Positions 1 through 12,105 of a DNA stretch of 64,000 bases are shown here, piece after piece. Made by a program: the position numbers and the translations under genes. Source of the stretch: Epiperipatus broadwayi (taxonomy: Eukaryota; Onychophora; Udeonychophora; Euonychophora; Peripatidae). Below the pieces are notes generated by a model. The model was given only the letters and a program-made list of their open reading frames with translations, was not told the DNA's origin and did not search any database. Location: positions 4,046,877-4,110,876 of the forward strand of contig JAQFVV010006216.1 of the NCBI GenBank assembly GCA_028023455.1, written 5' to 3'. Within the stretch, counting starts at the first letter, position 1. Every line of letters starts with the position of its first letter.

Positions 1-535
1 ATACCTTTGAGAACTTATCAATCCATGGCATCTTCTACATAAAAAGGAAACATATTTCCTGCTGATTTATATCATACGAGATAAGTTGGTATCTGCATTG
101 CCTTGGGTGATTTGTTAAAAGCATTCATAAGATAATAAAACAGGATAAATAGAGCTCAATTTGATACAAAAAAAGAAAAAGAAAGATTTTTTTTTAGTTT
201 GGATGCTAACAGAATCCACATCACTCAAAATTTCAATACTATGATGTTCAAGTAGTAGGACCAAATTCACCTTTTCCTGATCTTCCTAAGATCATCTCCG
301 AGCTATGATGCAATTCCTATTAACTTAAACCAATGGACTGCCTAATTAAAAGTAGAAAGCGATTTATGGAGAAGATGCTATCTGCCACCCAATGAAATAA
401 GTATTGCTCCTTGTCCTTTAACATAACTGCATCACAAGAATGTGAATCCAGGCAGCAAGCCTACACGACATCGGAAGATAATCATTCAATGCTGCCTTAA
501 AGACCTTGCATATTCTATTTCAATTATATATATAT
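1..535. other. AT-rich spacer, no gene seen
   Basis: No open frame with protein-like composition, splice-bounded exon or RNA gene is visible. The block is AT-rich mixed sequence that leads into a dispersed repeat. Confidence 0.5.
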
Positions 536-1445
536 TGTACCGGTAAAAATCACCATGCTTAATCACACACAGTAATCTGAATTCAAACCCAGTCCACGTC
601 TAGGAATAAATTCCAAAATGCAAACTAAATTCAAACCCAAAACCCTGGCATGACCCACCGATGACAATATTACAACGGTACGGGGTTTTCCCTTTACTAG
701 CTCATCGAAAAACACAGACTAAATTACCTACAATCAGCTATTTCATAGATACCTTATAGTTGGGATATTGGTACGGCTAATAATTTAATGCATATATTTA
801 AGTTGTCGATACAGACAGCAGGTGATTGACTAGATGTCGAGAGTAGTAATGCAAGAGAGACAAAATTAGGTTAGATAAATTTTTAATAAATTATTGAAAG
901 CATTGAATAATATTATTTACAGGTACAGTAAAACTCTCATATGTATTTTATAATAAATTGCTGCTAGTCATCAATAATCGGTTTATACTGATTAACAAAC
1001 TCATGCCAATATTTATGTGTTTAAATGGTTGTACAGGTTGATATGAGAATCAGAGTAATTGGAGCATTTAAAATATTTAACTACTAGCTTATATTAAGTT
1101 GTTTTATTTAATAGATTCAAACCATTGTGTATACGGATAAATGGGAGGCGGTTTTATATAAAAATATAATATATAATACTGATGTACTGATGGTTGCAAG
1201 GATTAAGGTACACTACAATAATAACTTGCAGTGCATGAACGGAATACCGGGCGGCTTGTACTTTGACAAGTCTTAATGCCCCCAAGTAGATCTGAGACAC
1301 TACAACCAGCCGGGATCATTTTCGAACCCCGGTGATCCAAGAGATTACCTGGAGAAGAATTTCTTTCTCTCCATATGGTAGTAAAGCGAGACGCCAACTT
1401 AGGCGAAGGTAAAGGCATTGCCACCGTAACATCGAGGAAGAGTGA
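536..1445 (+). repeat. Dispersed long repeat, copy X (distant relative of 57.5-61.2 kb)
   Basis: This block starts TGTACCGGT and carries short stretches that recur in the same order near 57.48-58.4 kb. These are the start (TGTACC-R-GT), a GTTG-Y-C-R-A-Y-ACAGACAG segment near 803, and GGCTTG..TTGACAAGTCTTA near 1252-1277. It is GC-richer than its surroundings at 1230-1440. On the minus strand that part contains GGGGTTCGAAA, which resembles a pol III B box. An old LTR or other transposon relic is the simplest inference. The two copies are very diverged, so the relationship is tentative. Confidence 0.35.
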
Positions 1446-2154
1446 TCGGAAGTGGATTTTAAAACGAAATTATATAAACCATTTTATCTATCCGTAACAT
1501 GTTCTACGCAACAGCCTGATATAACTATTCAATAATAACAGGGCGAAATCAAACGATCGCAAAAGTAACAATTAATTAATTTCACTCTGAAACCCATAAC
1601 TCCCCAGATTGTTCGGAAGGTAATAATAGCAATAATATATTCACTTATTATTATTACTCTGTAATAATATATAAAAAAAAATATAATAAAATTTTAGACT
1701 ATTTTAAGTATTTGATATTTGGAGTGTAGATTATAATATCATGACAAAGTAAAAGAAACAATAAAAAATACTTGAATATTTCTCAACTCAACATAAATGA
1801 AACAATTTTTAGTTCGATAAAAGAAAATTACTTTTAAAATGAATATAATAAATATTATGAGATAAACTTTACTGACTTTAATTAGAGTTGAGAAATATTA
1901 TTATTGGCATCGTTTTGTTTGTAAAATAAGTAGTAAAAATATAAATGTATTCACAAATGGATTATTAGTAGGCACAAATATTAATAATTATCATCTAAAG
2001 ACTAGAGCACAGAAATATTAGAGAAGAAGTTTACTGACAGGTTTTTGTGTAACATTTTCAAATGGAAAACAAGAAATTTACATGCAATTAATTAGGTTAA
2101 CAGATTAAATTTAAAATTATTACTGAGAGGAAAGTTAAAAAGTTCATGTAACAA
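1446..2154. other. AT-rich spacer, nothing recognised
   Basis: Short runs of TAATAAT and A/T homopolymers are present, but no coding or RNA signal is visible. Confidence 0.45.
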
Positions 2155-2520
2155 AAGTTACCATTCTTTCTTCGTCCGGCTTTTCTTCTTGCGGTGATAT
2201 GTATGAAGAACGTAGGCGCGCATTTTGAATTTCTTAGAACGGCATGGTTAATTTAAATGTTGGAATTTGGAAGACTGGAAGCACGGAAAACATTACAGAT
2301 CAGCGGTATGAAAGATTTAAATTGGCAGAACAGGGATCAGCTTCCTGGACTTAGCCCATCATTATTGCAGTTTACCGGGCAACTTCTTAATAACGGTTGA
2401 AGTGATTTCTCTGGAACAACTACTTTGCTGTAGCTTGAGACGATCTAAGAACAGCCAACTCAAAAGTTAGAGTGTCTATATCATATCTAAGATGGCTACG
2501 GTTGACCTTTCTGCCTAGTT
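2155..2520. other. GC-richer island of unknown nature
   Basis: This ~360-bp stretch is clearly less AT-rich than both flanks. It has no long open frame; the neatest start, AAGATGGCT at 2490, opens only nine codons before TAG. Its beginning (TTCTTCGTCCGGCTTTT, then GTAGGCGCGCATTT) is loosely like 61,350-61,420 (TTCTTCCGGGGCTGGTT, then TTAGGCACGCATTT). It may therefore be the downstream end of the same old repeat as copy X. A promoter or 5' UTR of an unseen gene is the alternative. Confidence 0.25.
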
Positions 2521-3945
2521 TTTGTTCATAACTCCGCCTCCTTTGATTTTCTGGCCTCCAGAAATATCTAATGTTTGACTACACAATAGCCTTTGCCTTT
2601 CTTGATAAGAGTTCTACATTCGGTTTTCATTTATTTTTAAATTTAATACATGATTCTAAATTGACAAAACAATTACATCGGAATTCGTGAATACAAAAAT
2701 ATAAATTCATTATCTTAATTTATCGAAGTACAAACTAATTATCCTATACATTTGTACAAGTAAGATTTTGATTAAAAATACTGATCAAAGGAATGTGACT
2801 TTTGATCAGCATTTTTAAATGACTTTGTATAATTTGCAAAATTAAAATTTAAAGAAAATATACACGCAATTGAAACTTTTAAATTGAGCTAATATAAATC
2901 CACAAACCACACACACACGAATATTATTTATCATGATTTGTGACATTTATACTCATACTCTTTACATTAAATTCTTTTTAAACAAACACAAAATAAATAA
3001 CTTAAAATTTATGTGGCTGGGAATAGAAAAGTCTCATTGCGGGTAAATAGTGGTTTAGAATTACCGTTCTTAAATGACAACCATGAAACTAAGATCGATT
3101 CTTCGATCTGTCTGTTTCAATATATATATACTCTATTTAATCTTGTAAATGTAATTCTTTGTCTATTAATACACTGGTGATGTAGTGCCAGTTATACATA
3201 TTATATTTTAACTTCTTATTTATAGACTCTCTATAACCCTACAAAATATAAATCTGTAATCTCTTTCATCCATTTCACTCTCTGTTTTATTTCTGTATTT
3301 TAGTGTGCAAATTTAATCAATTAATATTATCTGATGTTTTATGTATTTGGATTTGAATTAATATGCCAGTTAAACCCAACCTCACTAACCTGATTTATTA
3401 TTCTATTCAATCCCATTATTAAAGGAAGATTAATTAATGCTTGTAAGTTCCTTATAAAACACATGCTCACTGGTTTAAGTAATGATTAAATATAACTTTA
3501 TATGTTTTATTGGCAGACTGTCATTAATCCTGCCTACTTTTATTAGTTATATCAATTTATTATTAGTTGCCTAACATTATTAATTAAATCATATTTGTAA
3601 TATTTTGAAAGTAATCTCAATGACCTTCACTTCTTCAAGTGTAATAAAATAACTGTTTACTCACAATGCCAATTGAGCATATATTTATGTGATATTCTAG
3701 TGCTGATTTAAAATATATGTGGGATTCATTTGTATGGAAGTATAATATGCTCCTTCATTATTATGACCTTCAAATGGTTATTTAAATAATATTTATACTT
3801 ATAGTATGTTTAGTATTTAGTCATGCCATTGTGCCTGATGTTAGATGTATTTTAGGGCTGTAATTTATATCAACATCATTAGGGATGTACTTATTTATCA
3901 CAGTCTTGCTAGAATATGCCAGCATTATTAATTGTTATATTTTTG
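2521..3945. other. AT-rich spacer
   Basis: No gene, structured repeat or splice-bounded exon could be recognised. A short (TA)n run lies near 3121-3130. Confidence 0.4.
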
Positions 3946-4235
3946 CCTTGTCATTTGAGATCATCGGGAACTCTGAACCCATATAGTCATCGTACTTGTT
4001 CTAATCAAAGGGTATGTGTTTGAACCCTAGAACACTTTTAGGTTAGAGTAATGAATGTTCTGCATGGATGACCCTGGGATAGCTGGCTCATCACACTTCA
4101 TACCTACCATATCTTGAGGTATCAGTCCACAAAAGTGCAGACATACTTGTATTTTTAATAAATGATGAAGCATCTCATTGGCTTCAAGTGGGCCAATCTT
4201 TCAGTGCTGCCATCCATGCTAGCACTGCAACTTAT
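3946..4235 (+). repeat. SINE-like dispersed repeat candidate
   Basis: This segment of higher complexity contains TGTGTTTGAACCCTAG near 4016-4031, which resembles a pol III B box (GGTTCRANYCC). A possible degenerate A box lies about 40 bp upstream. A 150-200 bp body without coding potential follows. These features fit a tRNA-derived SINE, but I found no second copy in the window and no clear target duplication. Confidence 0.25.
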
Positions 4236-5366
4236 TACTATTTTAGATTTATGCCTATTTAATACCTATAAATCATAATGCTGTGATAATACTGAGCCAT
4301 TCATTAATCATTAATATTAATTGTATTTGGAATGTTGTGAGTCAAGCTTGTATTAAGCTGTCTACCCTTTCAAGTGAATGATTCCCATATGCGTGAGCAA
4401 TTTTCTCTCTATCATTTAGATTGATAAACTCCATTAAGTCAAAAATCTTATTATGTTAAATATGCAAATAATTGCATATTCATGCCTATATTTATTGTAA
4501 ATTATATTACTATATCTCGTTATATGTAACTCACTAAATGCTAGAAATGGCGCATCAGCTGTAGTATGATTATATATATTACCTCAATTATAACTATAAA
4601 CAACAAAGGTTCTCATTCTTTATGTATATTTCGTGATAATCATTAATTACCTATTTTCTTCAATTCTAAAGTAGTTTTAATATTGTTAAATTATTATGAG
4701 AAAGTTTGTTTAATTATTATTGGCATATTACACTATATTGATTATACACTATATATGTATCATTTCCTAAATGACATGTTGTATTGGCACCATGTCCTCT
4801 ACAATATTAAATTATGTAACCATATAAATATGTAATCAAACATTCTTTGCTTGAAATCTATGACTAGAATATATAAATAACTATGTCAGAGTGTATTTAT
4901 TAAAGTTTATGATTCAATCTATTCAAGTGTTCGAATCGTTATTTAATTTAGTCCCTGTACTTTGTTAGGATAATTCATACTTTGAGAATTCATTATGCTT
5001 GGGTTATCTGAGATCATGTTTATCCTAAGTAGACCCCTCTTTTCATTAGAAATTGCCCACTTTTTCATTTCATTATCAGTCATTCACCAATCACTTTAAT
5101 CTTATTCCTTAATCTATATATCCTAAGTATTATGTTATTATTTTATGTAGCAACCCTTATTATTTAGTTAGATAGTCTCATTTAGATGCAAGATATCATG
5201 TCTCATCACTGTGTCTCTGAGCCTGGAATGAATTAAATTCCATCTGCATCACCAGAGATGTTGTTCATGTGATTGTAGATTTGGGAAATGGGCAATAGGT
5301 TAAAATTCATGATTGCTCCTAACCTGTGTATCTTGGTCATGACTGGATTTGAGGTACTTTTACTCA
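4236..5366. other. AT-rich spacer with a short mixed-composition patch
   Basis: The sequence is AT-rich throughout. A somewhat more complex patch at about 5190-5350 may be an old repeat, but nothing in it is identifiable. Confidence 0.35.
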
Positions 5367-5536
5367 GATCCTAAGTCTTGTTGAATGAACATACAAATTG
5401 GATTGGTACAATACTAAGAACAAATATTGATAAGAATGTTTGAAAATCATCGATCCTAAGTCTTGTTGAATGAACATACAAATTGGATTGGTACAATACT
5501 AAGAACAAATATTGATAAGAATGTTTGAAAATCATC
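5367..5536 (+). repeat. 85-bp tandem duplication
   Basis: The segment beginning GATCCTAAGTCTTGTTG occurs twice head to tail with a period of 85 bp and no difference that I can see by eye. Such identity in unconstrained AT-rich DNA indicates a recent duplication or an assembly artefact. Confidence 0.85.
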
Positions 5537-7215
5537 ATCAAAATACCTGACTAACTTGAACACATAAATCATCATTAATTAAATTATGGGAATACTTTAT
5601 TATTCGCTAAATATTTTTTTTAACAATACCAACATATAAATTAAATATTGTAATCTCCTTGACATAGTTTATATACATAACTTTTTGTAAAGATATATGC
5701 ATTTTTTAATTATGTCTTTAAAATGTTATAAAAGTCATGTGTGTACAATAAATTAGTTTTAAAACAATTATTGTTATTATTATTAAATTACAATGTTAAT
5801 TTTTGTTTTTGCTTATTGAAATTGTAAGTGAAAATAAAATTGACTATTTTAAAATATCAAGTTGCTATGGAAACCAATAATAAATTTTTTTATATTGTCT
5901 GCTTTTCAAACTAATGGTAGGAAAAACTTAGGCTGCTTATAGTATGGAAGCCAAGAAAATATTAATTTGTATCTTGTGGATATAATGCAATTACAGGAGT
6001 AGAACTTCAGAATGCTCCACTCTAAACTTTCCATTGTTGAAGCTCATTATGGAGCAGTAAAAAATGATTTAGTAATCAACAATGCTTCTGCCAACCTAAT
6101 AATTGATTGTGGATACTAAAATATACAACACTTAATCACTCAAGAAAACCTGCCATTCAACTAATTGTTTGTCAGAAAAAAATATCCTACAATAAATGGA
6201 TTAATACATTTTGGAGATTTGATTCCTCAAAAGCAAAGAGTCATTCTTTAAAATGAATATAATAGAAATAAACTACTGATAATTATATTGGAAATATGAA
6301 ATGATGATCCATATGGCTATATATATTTATTCAAAATTCTTCAAATGTAAAAGAAAATTAAGTTTAACTGCATAATAAATAGGTAACTGAATAAAACTCT
6401 TGTAGATTTTCTGTTACACATGTTCTCTATATCAACACACTGAAGTAAATATGTAAATATAAATTGTAATATTATTTTATTTTTAAATTAAAATTAATGT
6501 TATTAATAGTTTTGTTGCTCTTTTATTTCTCATTAAAATTCCAAGAAGACTATTTTACTTTGTTTTAGAATTATATTTTAAATGTGTAGAGGATAATGAC
6601 CAGGAAACATAACTGGATCTGCATAAAGACTTGTTCTTCATGTAGGCCCAGAATATTATCAAATAATTAATAAAAAATAAAAATTGTATACTCACTCCAC
6701 CATGTACACAGTCACCCATTTGATATTCATATTCCCCTACACTAACTAAATTCATGAATATTTTCACTTTATCTTATTTTTTTACCAATTATCATTGTTT
6801 GTTGTATAGTAGGATTGTATGTTGGGCAGAAAATCTATTACATTTGGGGGCCAGTCCAGAATTATATCAATCAAAACAAACAGAGATTGAACCAGTTCAG
6901 TTTTAAAATATTTTTATTAGTATTTCAGAAAAAAATAAATTAGCCATTGAAATATAAAATAATAAATAATACTTAGCTGGATGAGAAGATTGAGAATTCA
7001 TGTTTTGTTGAAAATAAAGTCAATAAATAAATCTATAAGTGTCTTTAGATAGTAATAGTGATGAACAGATCAGTAGAAATAATAATAGGCAAATAAATAA
7101 AATAAAGCATTAGAAATGTAATACATTGCAATGATAGAGGCTATATGGTGGAAAGAGGAATGGGCATTGTAATTGTAAAATAAGGAAAAAATAATTAATA
7201 AAATTAAAGTTATAT
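5537..7215. other. AT-rich spacer
   Basis: No gene recognised. Open frames here are short and have the low-complexity composition expected by chance. Confidence 0.4.
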
Positions 7216-7296
7216 ATTGAATTTTAAGGTAACACTCTAACCAACTGAGCCATCCAGCATGGCACAGTTGATTAGAGCATTACCTTAAAATTCAAT
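7216..7296. repeat. Snap-back hairpin made from the SINE head
   Basis: ATTGAATTTTAAGGTAA at 7216-7232 is exactly complementary to TTACCTTAAAATTCAAT at 7280-7296. Pairing continues inward through the tRNA-like segment (CTCTAACCAACTGAGCC against GGCACAGTTGATTAGAG) with two mismatches, giving arms of roughly 38 bp. The left arm is an inverted copy of the start of the SINE that follows. Confidence 0.8.
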
Positions 7297-7636
7297 AATC
7301 AAGAATCTAAGGACCCAGGTTCGAATCCCATGCTAGTACTGTCACTGGTCAGGCCAGCAACACCCGAAGAAGAGGGGAGAAAAATACCTCTCAAAACATT
7401 GTGCACATACTAACCTGTTTGCTGTGATATTACTAACAGTTAGTGCATATACTAACCTGTTTGCTGTGATATTACTAACATTTGTTTGCTGTGATATTAC
7501 TAACAGTTGGTGCATATACTAACTTGTTTGCTGTGATATTACTAACAGTTGAATGCATTTGGAATATTTAACTAAAAATTAAACTTTTCTAAAGACATTC
7601 AACACACATATTAGATGATAGAAATAGTCCAATATA
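7252..7636 (+). mobile_element. tRNA-derived SINE, copy 1
   Basis: The head looks like a tRNA-derived pol III promoter. It has an A-box-like CAGTTGATTAGAGC near 7265 and a near-perfect B box GGTTCGAATCC near 7319. A second copy at 56.10-56.38 kb shares this head, the body around ACACYGAAGAAGAG, and the tail ending GAAATAGTCCAA. It is non-coding and would depend on a LINE for movement. An internal minisatellite expands this copy relative to the other. Which tRNA it came from cannot be told by eye. Confidence 0.75.
7401..7553 (+). repeat. Minisatellite inside the SINE (about 42 bp, 3-4 units)
   Basis: The motif ACTAACCTGTTTGCTGTGAT with the following TATTACTAACAGTTRGTGCA recurs three times, with one truncated extra unit in the middle. 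The copy at 56 kb has only one unit, so this array expanded after the two copies separated. Confidence 0.8.
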
Positions 7637-8260
7637 AAAATACAGCTAAAGTTATATATGTATATCTTTTAATTCTTGTAAAAAGTTAGCAGCTAATTTT
7701 GTTATATTTTTTATATATAATAAATAATATGTAATCATATTTTCATACTCTGCATTCTAGACATTAGTGTAAAATAATACTTTATACAGAGTTTGAATAT
7801 AAATTTTTTAATAATATTATTTTACCGAGTATACTTTCAGCATGGTAAGTCTGTTGAGAACATTAATATTTTGCTGATTTGAATATTATTGCTTTTTTGG
7901 TTTATTACATATTCATTTCTGTGTGATGAACTACATCCCTTTTACTCTGTGTTTGTAGTGATTTCTCTCTTCACATACAACTCTAACAGCACTCAGATAA
8001 CAGCTATGTCATGGTTGAGAAAAATGGATGAGTTAGATGCTTCAGACTTAATCTTAGATTTCTTATACCTTAATGAGTGTTGTGTCATTCTGGTTTTAAG
8101 GTTTTCCCTAGTTTGTATTCAAATAAAAAAAAAAAAATGTTCGCGGCAGACTAACCACGAATATGATATGAAAATGTCTCAAATATACTTGGTACAATAA
8201 TATTATTAAAAATTTTACATTCAAACTCTGTATGTTATTTTTACATTAATAAATATATCT
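7637..8260. other. AT-rich spacer upstream of a gypsy relic
   Basis: The 103-codon open frame at 7889-8200 has no family resemblance and includes a lysine run from poly-A, so it is not called a gene. This stretch could hold the leader or LTR of the relic that follows, but no LTR pair is visible. Confidence 0.35.
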
Positions 8261-10450
8261 ATGATTACAAGAGCTAAGGCAAAAATGGAGGCTCAGGGAA
8301 GTCAAACTAAGACTCATAGTAGTGAGTTTCTGAACATGATTAAGAATGTGTTCACAGAAATGAAAGATAAAATTGAAAAACAAAGTAAAAATCTTAAAAT
8401 CTAAAATAAAGAAATGAAGGCCAAAATGAAAGATCTTAACAAAAATAAAGAAATAAAAAACCAAATGAAAGAAAATTAAAAGCCAAATTGAGAATCAGAT
8501 AAGATAGAATAAAAAAACAGAACAACTCTGTGAAGAAATAATAAGTTAGAAAGTTGTTTTGTATGACTAGAAGGTAAGATTAGTGAAATCTCAAAGTTCA
8601 ATTGAATAAAGATGAGCAGGGTAGAAAATTTTTAGCAATGACATGGCTAGTAGAAGAAATGAGCAAAGGAAGAAATCAACAACCTGATTCAAGAAATTGA
8701 AAAGATTCAAGTAAAAGATGAAAGCCAAGTTAAAATATAGAAAAAAAAATAAGAGAGAGGCTACTAAAACAGACAACCTGACTCAAGCAATTGAAAAGAT
8801 TTAAAAAGGTAAAAAAGTTGAAGTGAAGGAAGAAATAATAGTCTTGTAAAAATAGACAATCTGACTCAAGCAATTGAAAAGATTCAAATAAAAGATGGAA
8901 GCCAAATAAAAATGCAAGCAAGTTAAAAAGCAAGAAGAGATAATAGAAAGGCTAGTAAAAATAGAGCTGGATATAAAAAACAAAATCTCATCTAAGGAGA
9001 GTTGGCTATAGAAAAACTAAGTATCACACATGAAAATATTAAATAAGATGTTAGTATGGGAATGCACAAAGATGTTGATTTATAGGCATAATAATTCCAA
9101 TTCCAGTATTTTCAATCAATAATCAAAAAATTAGAGGTTTTCAGGATATGCAGGGAAAGCTCCACTTAAATATTTTAACAGCTGGAAAGACACTTTAGTT
9201 TAAATAAATTGTCTGAAGAGGTTAAAATTTTGATTATGTAGACATCACCAAAGTGCATCTCAAGCATGGTGGGATTCATTGTCTTATAAATATATAAATT
9301 TTGACCAATTTAAACAGGACTTGCTAAATTCACATTGAGAAGTGCAGACTATCAAGTGGGAATTAAACATCATGCTGCTCAAGAAAAATGCAAACCTGGA
9401 CAGGCATTCCCTCCAATTTTTGATGGCAAGTAGCCAAACTAAAAACCTTGATAGCTGATCCCTTATCTGAAGGGCAGACTATACACATAGATAAAGTTAT
9501 CCAAATCATATCAAACTAATGCTTATAGACACTATTTTAAAAAGGTGTAGAATAAGTAACTGAGTTGTTAAATGTTTTTGATAGTAAACTTGCAAATAAT
9601 GGTGATAGAGATTGGGGATTTAAACTCCAACAAAAAGAACCATTTAAAAGGGATCTGAATCCCAGATTAAAGCCATTGAATACAGAAAAATATATCATAG
9701 TATGAAAGAAGACTTGAATTATGATCATCTTTAAGACCTACATGAAAAAGAAAGTCAATAGGTAGTCCAACCAGTTCAATAGGATAAGAATAATTTATCA
9801 AACTGGGAGTGAATCTAATCTGAATACAGGTGGAAATTCCAACAGATGCAGTGATGTCTGAAAAAGTATATTCAGACCCTGGCTAATAGCAAATGATTAT
9901 GGTAGTTTCAAAACGAGTTTGGTTGCAGATATGTATAGCAAAAAAAATCATTAGTCTGATTTTATTAATTCTGAGTGATTTCATTTATGAAGTAATTCTT
10001 GGCTCTAACTTTATGCATCAGACAGCATGCATACTGAATTGTCAGTAGAATCATAATTGAAAAGGAAATAATTTTATTTATACCTGAAAGACTATATATT
10101 TTCTACTAAAATGTGCTTGAGTTGTTTGATTCATGGGTGATTATGTATCAGACAGGATGTATAATGGATTATCAGAAGTGCAGAATCCTTATTGAAAAGG
10201 AAATAATTCTATTTATGTCTGAAGCACTATGTATGATCTGCAAAATGTGTTTGTAAAGTGATAATCAGTTGTCAGAAATATGGTTAATATTACAGAAGTC
10301 TTCTCTGAACAACTCTGATTATTTAGGACAATTTGATAAATTATTTTTTAAGAATATAGATCAGTGTTTTCTAATATGCCTGGAACAATTAAAGAGTATG
10401 TGCATCGAATTAGGGTTATTAATGATTAACCATACTATGTTTGTTCTTAT
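8261..10450 (+). pseudogene. Decayed Ty3/gypsy gag-pol relic
   Basis: A gag-like frame starts at 8261 (MITRAKAK) and runs into a coiled-coil region. There a motif like LTQAIEKIQ repeats at about 8680, 8776 and 8860. Around 9230-9400 a capsid-like stretch with WWDSLSYKYINFDQF is readable. At about 9960-10040 the protease C-terminal motif VILGSNFMHQTACIL is visible, and a related stretch follows near 10,125-10,220. PGTIKEYVHRIRV near 10,375-10,415 matches the protease-to-RT linker of gypsy elements. Many in-frame stops and frameshifts make it non-functional. The N-terminus resembles the minus-strand ORF at 28.99-29.33 kb. No LTRs were found. Confidence 0.7.
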
Positions 10451-11984
10451 CTCATTTTGCACCAATATAAAGCAGAAATGGAAAAAAGTCTTACACTCAG
10501 CTACTTACTTTGAGTAGTAGCAGGCAGCAGACGCACATTACTATTATATAGCATATGCTTCATTATATTCTTTATTCATAAATGAGTGTAAAGTAGATGA
10601 TGATTCCTGCCTCTTACATTTAGTTAGTATTTCATTACTGACTCACAGATGTAAATCTCTGTCACTAATGCCAGGTAGAAGTGTGATTCATGACTGGGAA
10701 TTTGGTGATATGCATTTGATTTGTAATATAGTAGATGTTATAGAGCGTCTGACTCAAGTTATATTTTTGTTTCCTTTATTCGAGTTGCTTAATAATAGTG
10801 TCCAAGCACTACAGCCTGAAATGATTGGTCTTAGTTTAATTTTTTTAATGGTATAATTTATAAATGATTTTAGCATATACCAAGCTGTAAATTTAATAAA
10901 TCTTAATTAAAACTATGTTGTGATCGAGTGTATTAATAATTAGTATTGACCGTTAATCTGTGTCTGTCCAGAGACACTTAAGATGCATATGGCCATATAT
11001 TGTCTGTGCATAGTAATGATAATAGAATCAATGAATCTCTGATGGTATTAATTTGTCTTCAAACTAGATATGGCAATTAAATAAAGTATGATTCTAAATT
11101 TAATCCCGGGTAAAAGAACTAATAAGCTGACGTTGCCTGTGGATTGCTGTCAAGTAGGTTATTGTTTGAGTTGTTGATGATGTATATATGTAAATAAGTT
11201 GTAATTTCTTATTTTTGTCATTGTCATTTATGCTAAATATGGTTATATTATACTGAATCTGTATGTTTTATTATAAAATAATTTTTTTTTGCATTTAGAT
11301 TTTTAATTGAGTCTTCAGCCAATTCACATATTAATATATAAAATATTTCTGCTCTACAAAAGCCAGTTCACATATTAATCTATAAAATATTTTAGTACCA
11401 CAATATTGCATATTTTGTTGTTCTGATCATAATATTTATTTCTATATTGGGTGTTGTTTATTGAAATTTTGATGTTCAGTCAGTTTTTTTTTACTGCATT
11501 GTTGAATGATATATGCTTTATTCTTAGTATTAAAATGCTATTAGCATCTTGTAAGTTCAATAAGAATTTTGCCATACTGAGTTTTTTAGACAGCTTTTGA
11601 ATATATATAAAATTTTTACAAAACAAATTAATAGCAATATCCAAAGTATCAGCAAAACATTTGTTCAGACTATATTGATTTAAGTGGAGGCTAGTAAAAT
11701 ATTAACTTCCATGCTACTGTAAGATGAGCTTCGCTGAAGAAAAAAAACAGATAGCAAACAAACTTTTTAACCTCATTCTAAAAAAATTTCCTTTTATAAA
11801 TCTAGATCAGTTTTTATGTTAGTGCTAATATTGCATCTATGGTTTCAATTTTTTCTGTTTTTGTGCTACCATTGCTTTAGAGTAAAAAAAAATCATGTTT
11901 TAGTTCTGGTAACGAATTATTTGCTGCATATTTTTAAAATAAAATTAATTAATATTGAATTAGAAGAATGTTTATTACAATAAT
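10451..11984. other. AT-rich sequence, possibly further gypsy relic
   Basis: A short stretch near 11,095-11,150 (reading LIPGKRTNKLTLPVDCC) faintly recalls the PGxxNxxAD segment after gypsy RNase H. The sequence between is too decayed to call. The 82- and 62-codon frames at 10,269 and 10,668 have no recognisable domain. Confidence 0.25.
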
Positions 11985-12105
11985 ATTGGAGATCATTTAT
12001 CTTTTTCACATGTGTGTGATCATGTGTATTGGTTGTGTGAGATAGAATGGATAGCTAAAGGGAGCTTGAAAGTTTGTATTCAAATCCACTATAATTACAT
12101 CTAAA
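11985..12105 (+). repeat. Solo end of the 50.4-kb foldback family
   Basis: The segment containing CACATGTGTGTGATCATG and GATAGAATGGATAGCTAAAG, ending in TATTCAAATCC, matches the termini of the foldback element at 50.43-51.08 kb. TGGATAGCTAAAGGG and GTATTCAAATCC resemble pol III A and B boxes, so the family may have a tRNA-like end. Confidence 0.65.

Noticed and set aside
1203-1424. 73-codon minus-strand frame
   Set aside because: It lies in a dispersed repeat with a B-box-like motif; no family resemblance and no splice context.
7889-8200. 103-codon plus-strand open frame
   Set aside because: No domain, composition expected from T-rich DNA, lysine run from poly-A, no splice or promoter context.
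8246-8983. Minus-strand Phe/Leu-rich frames
   Set aside because: They are the reverse of the A-rich coiled-coil gag relic on the plus strand.
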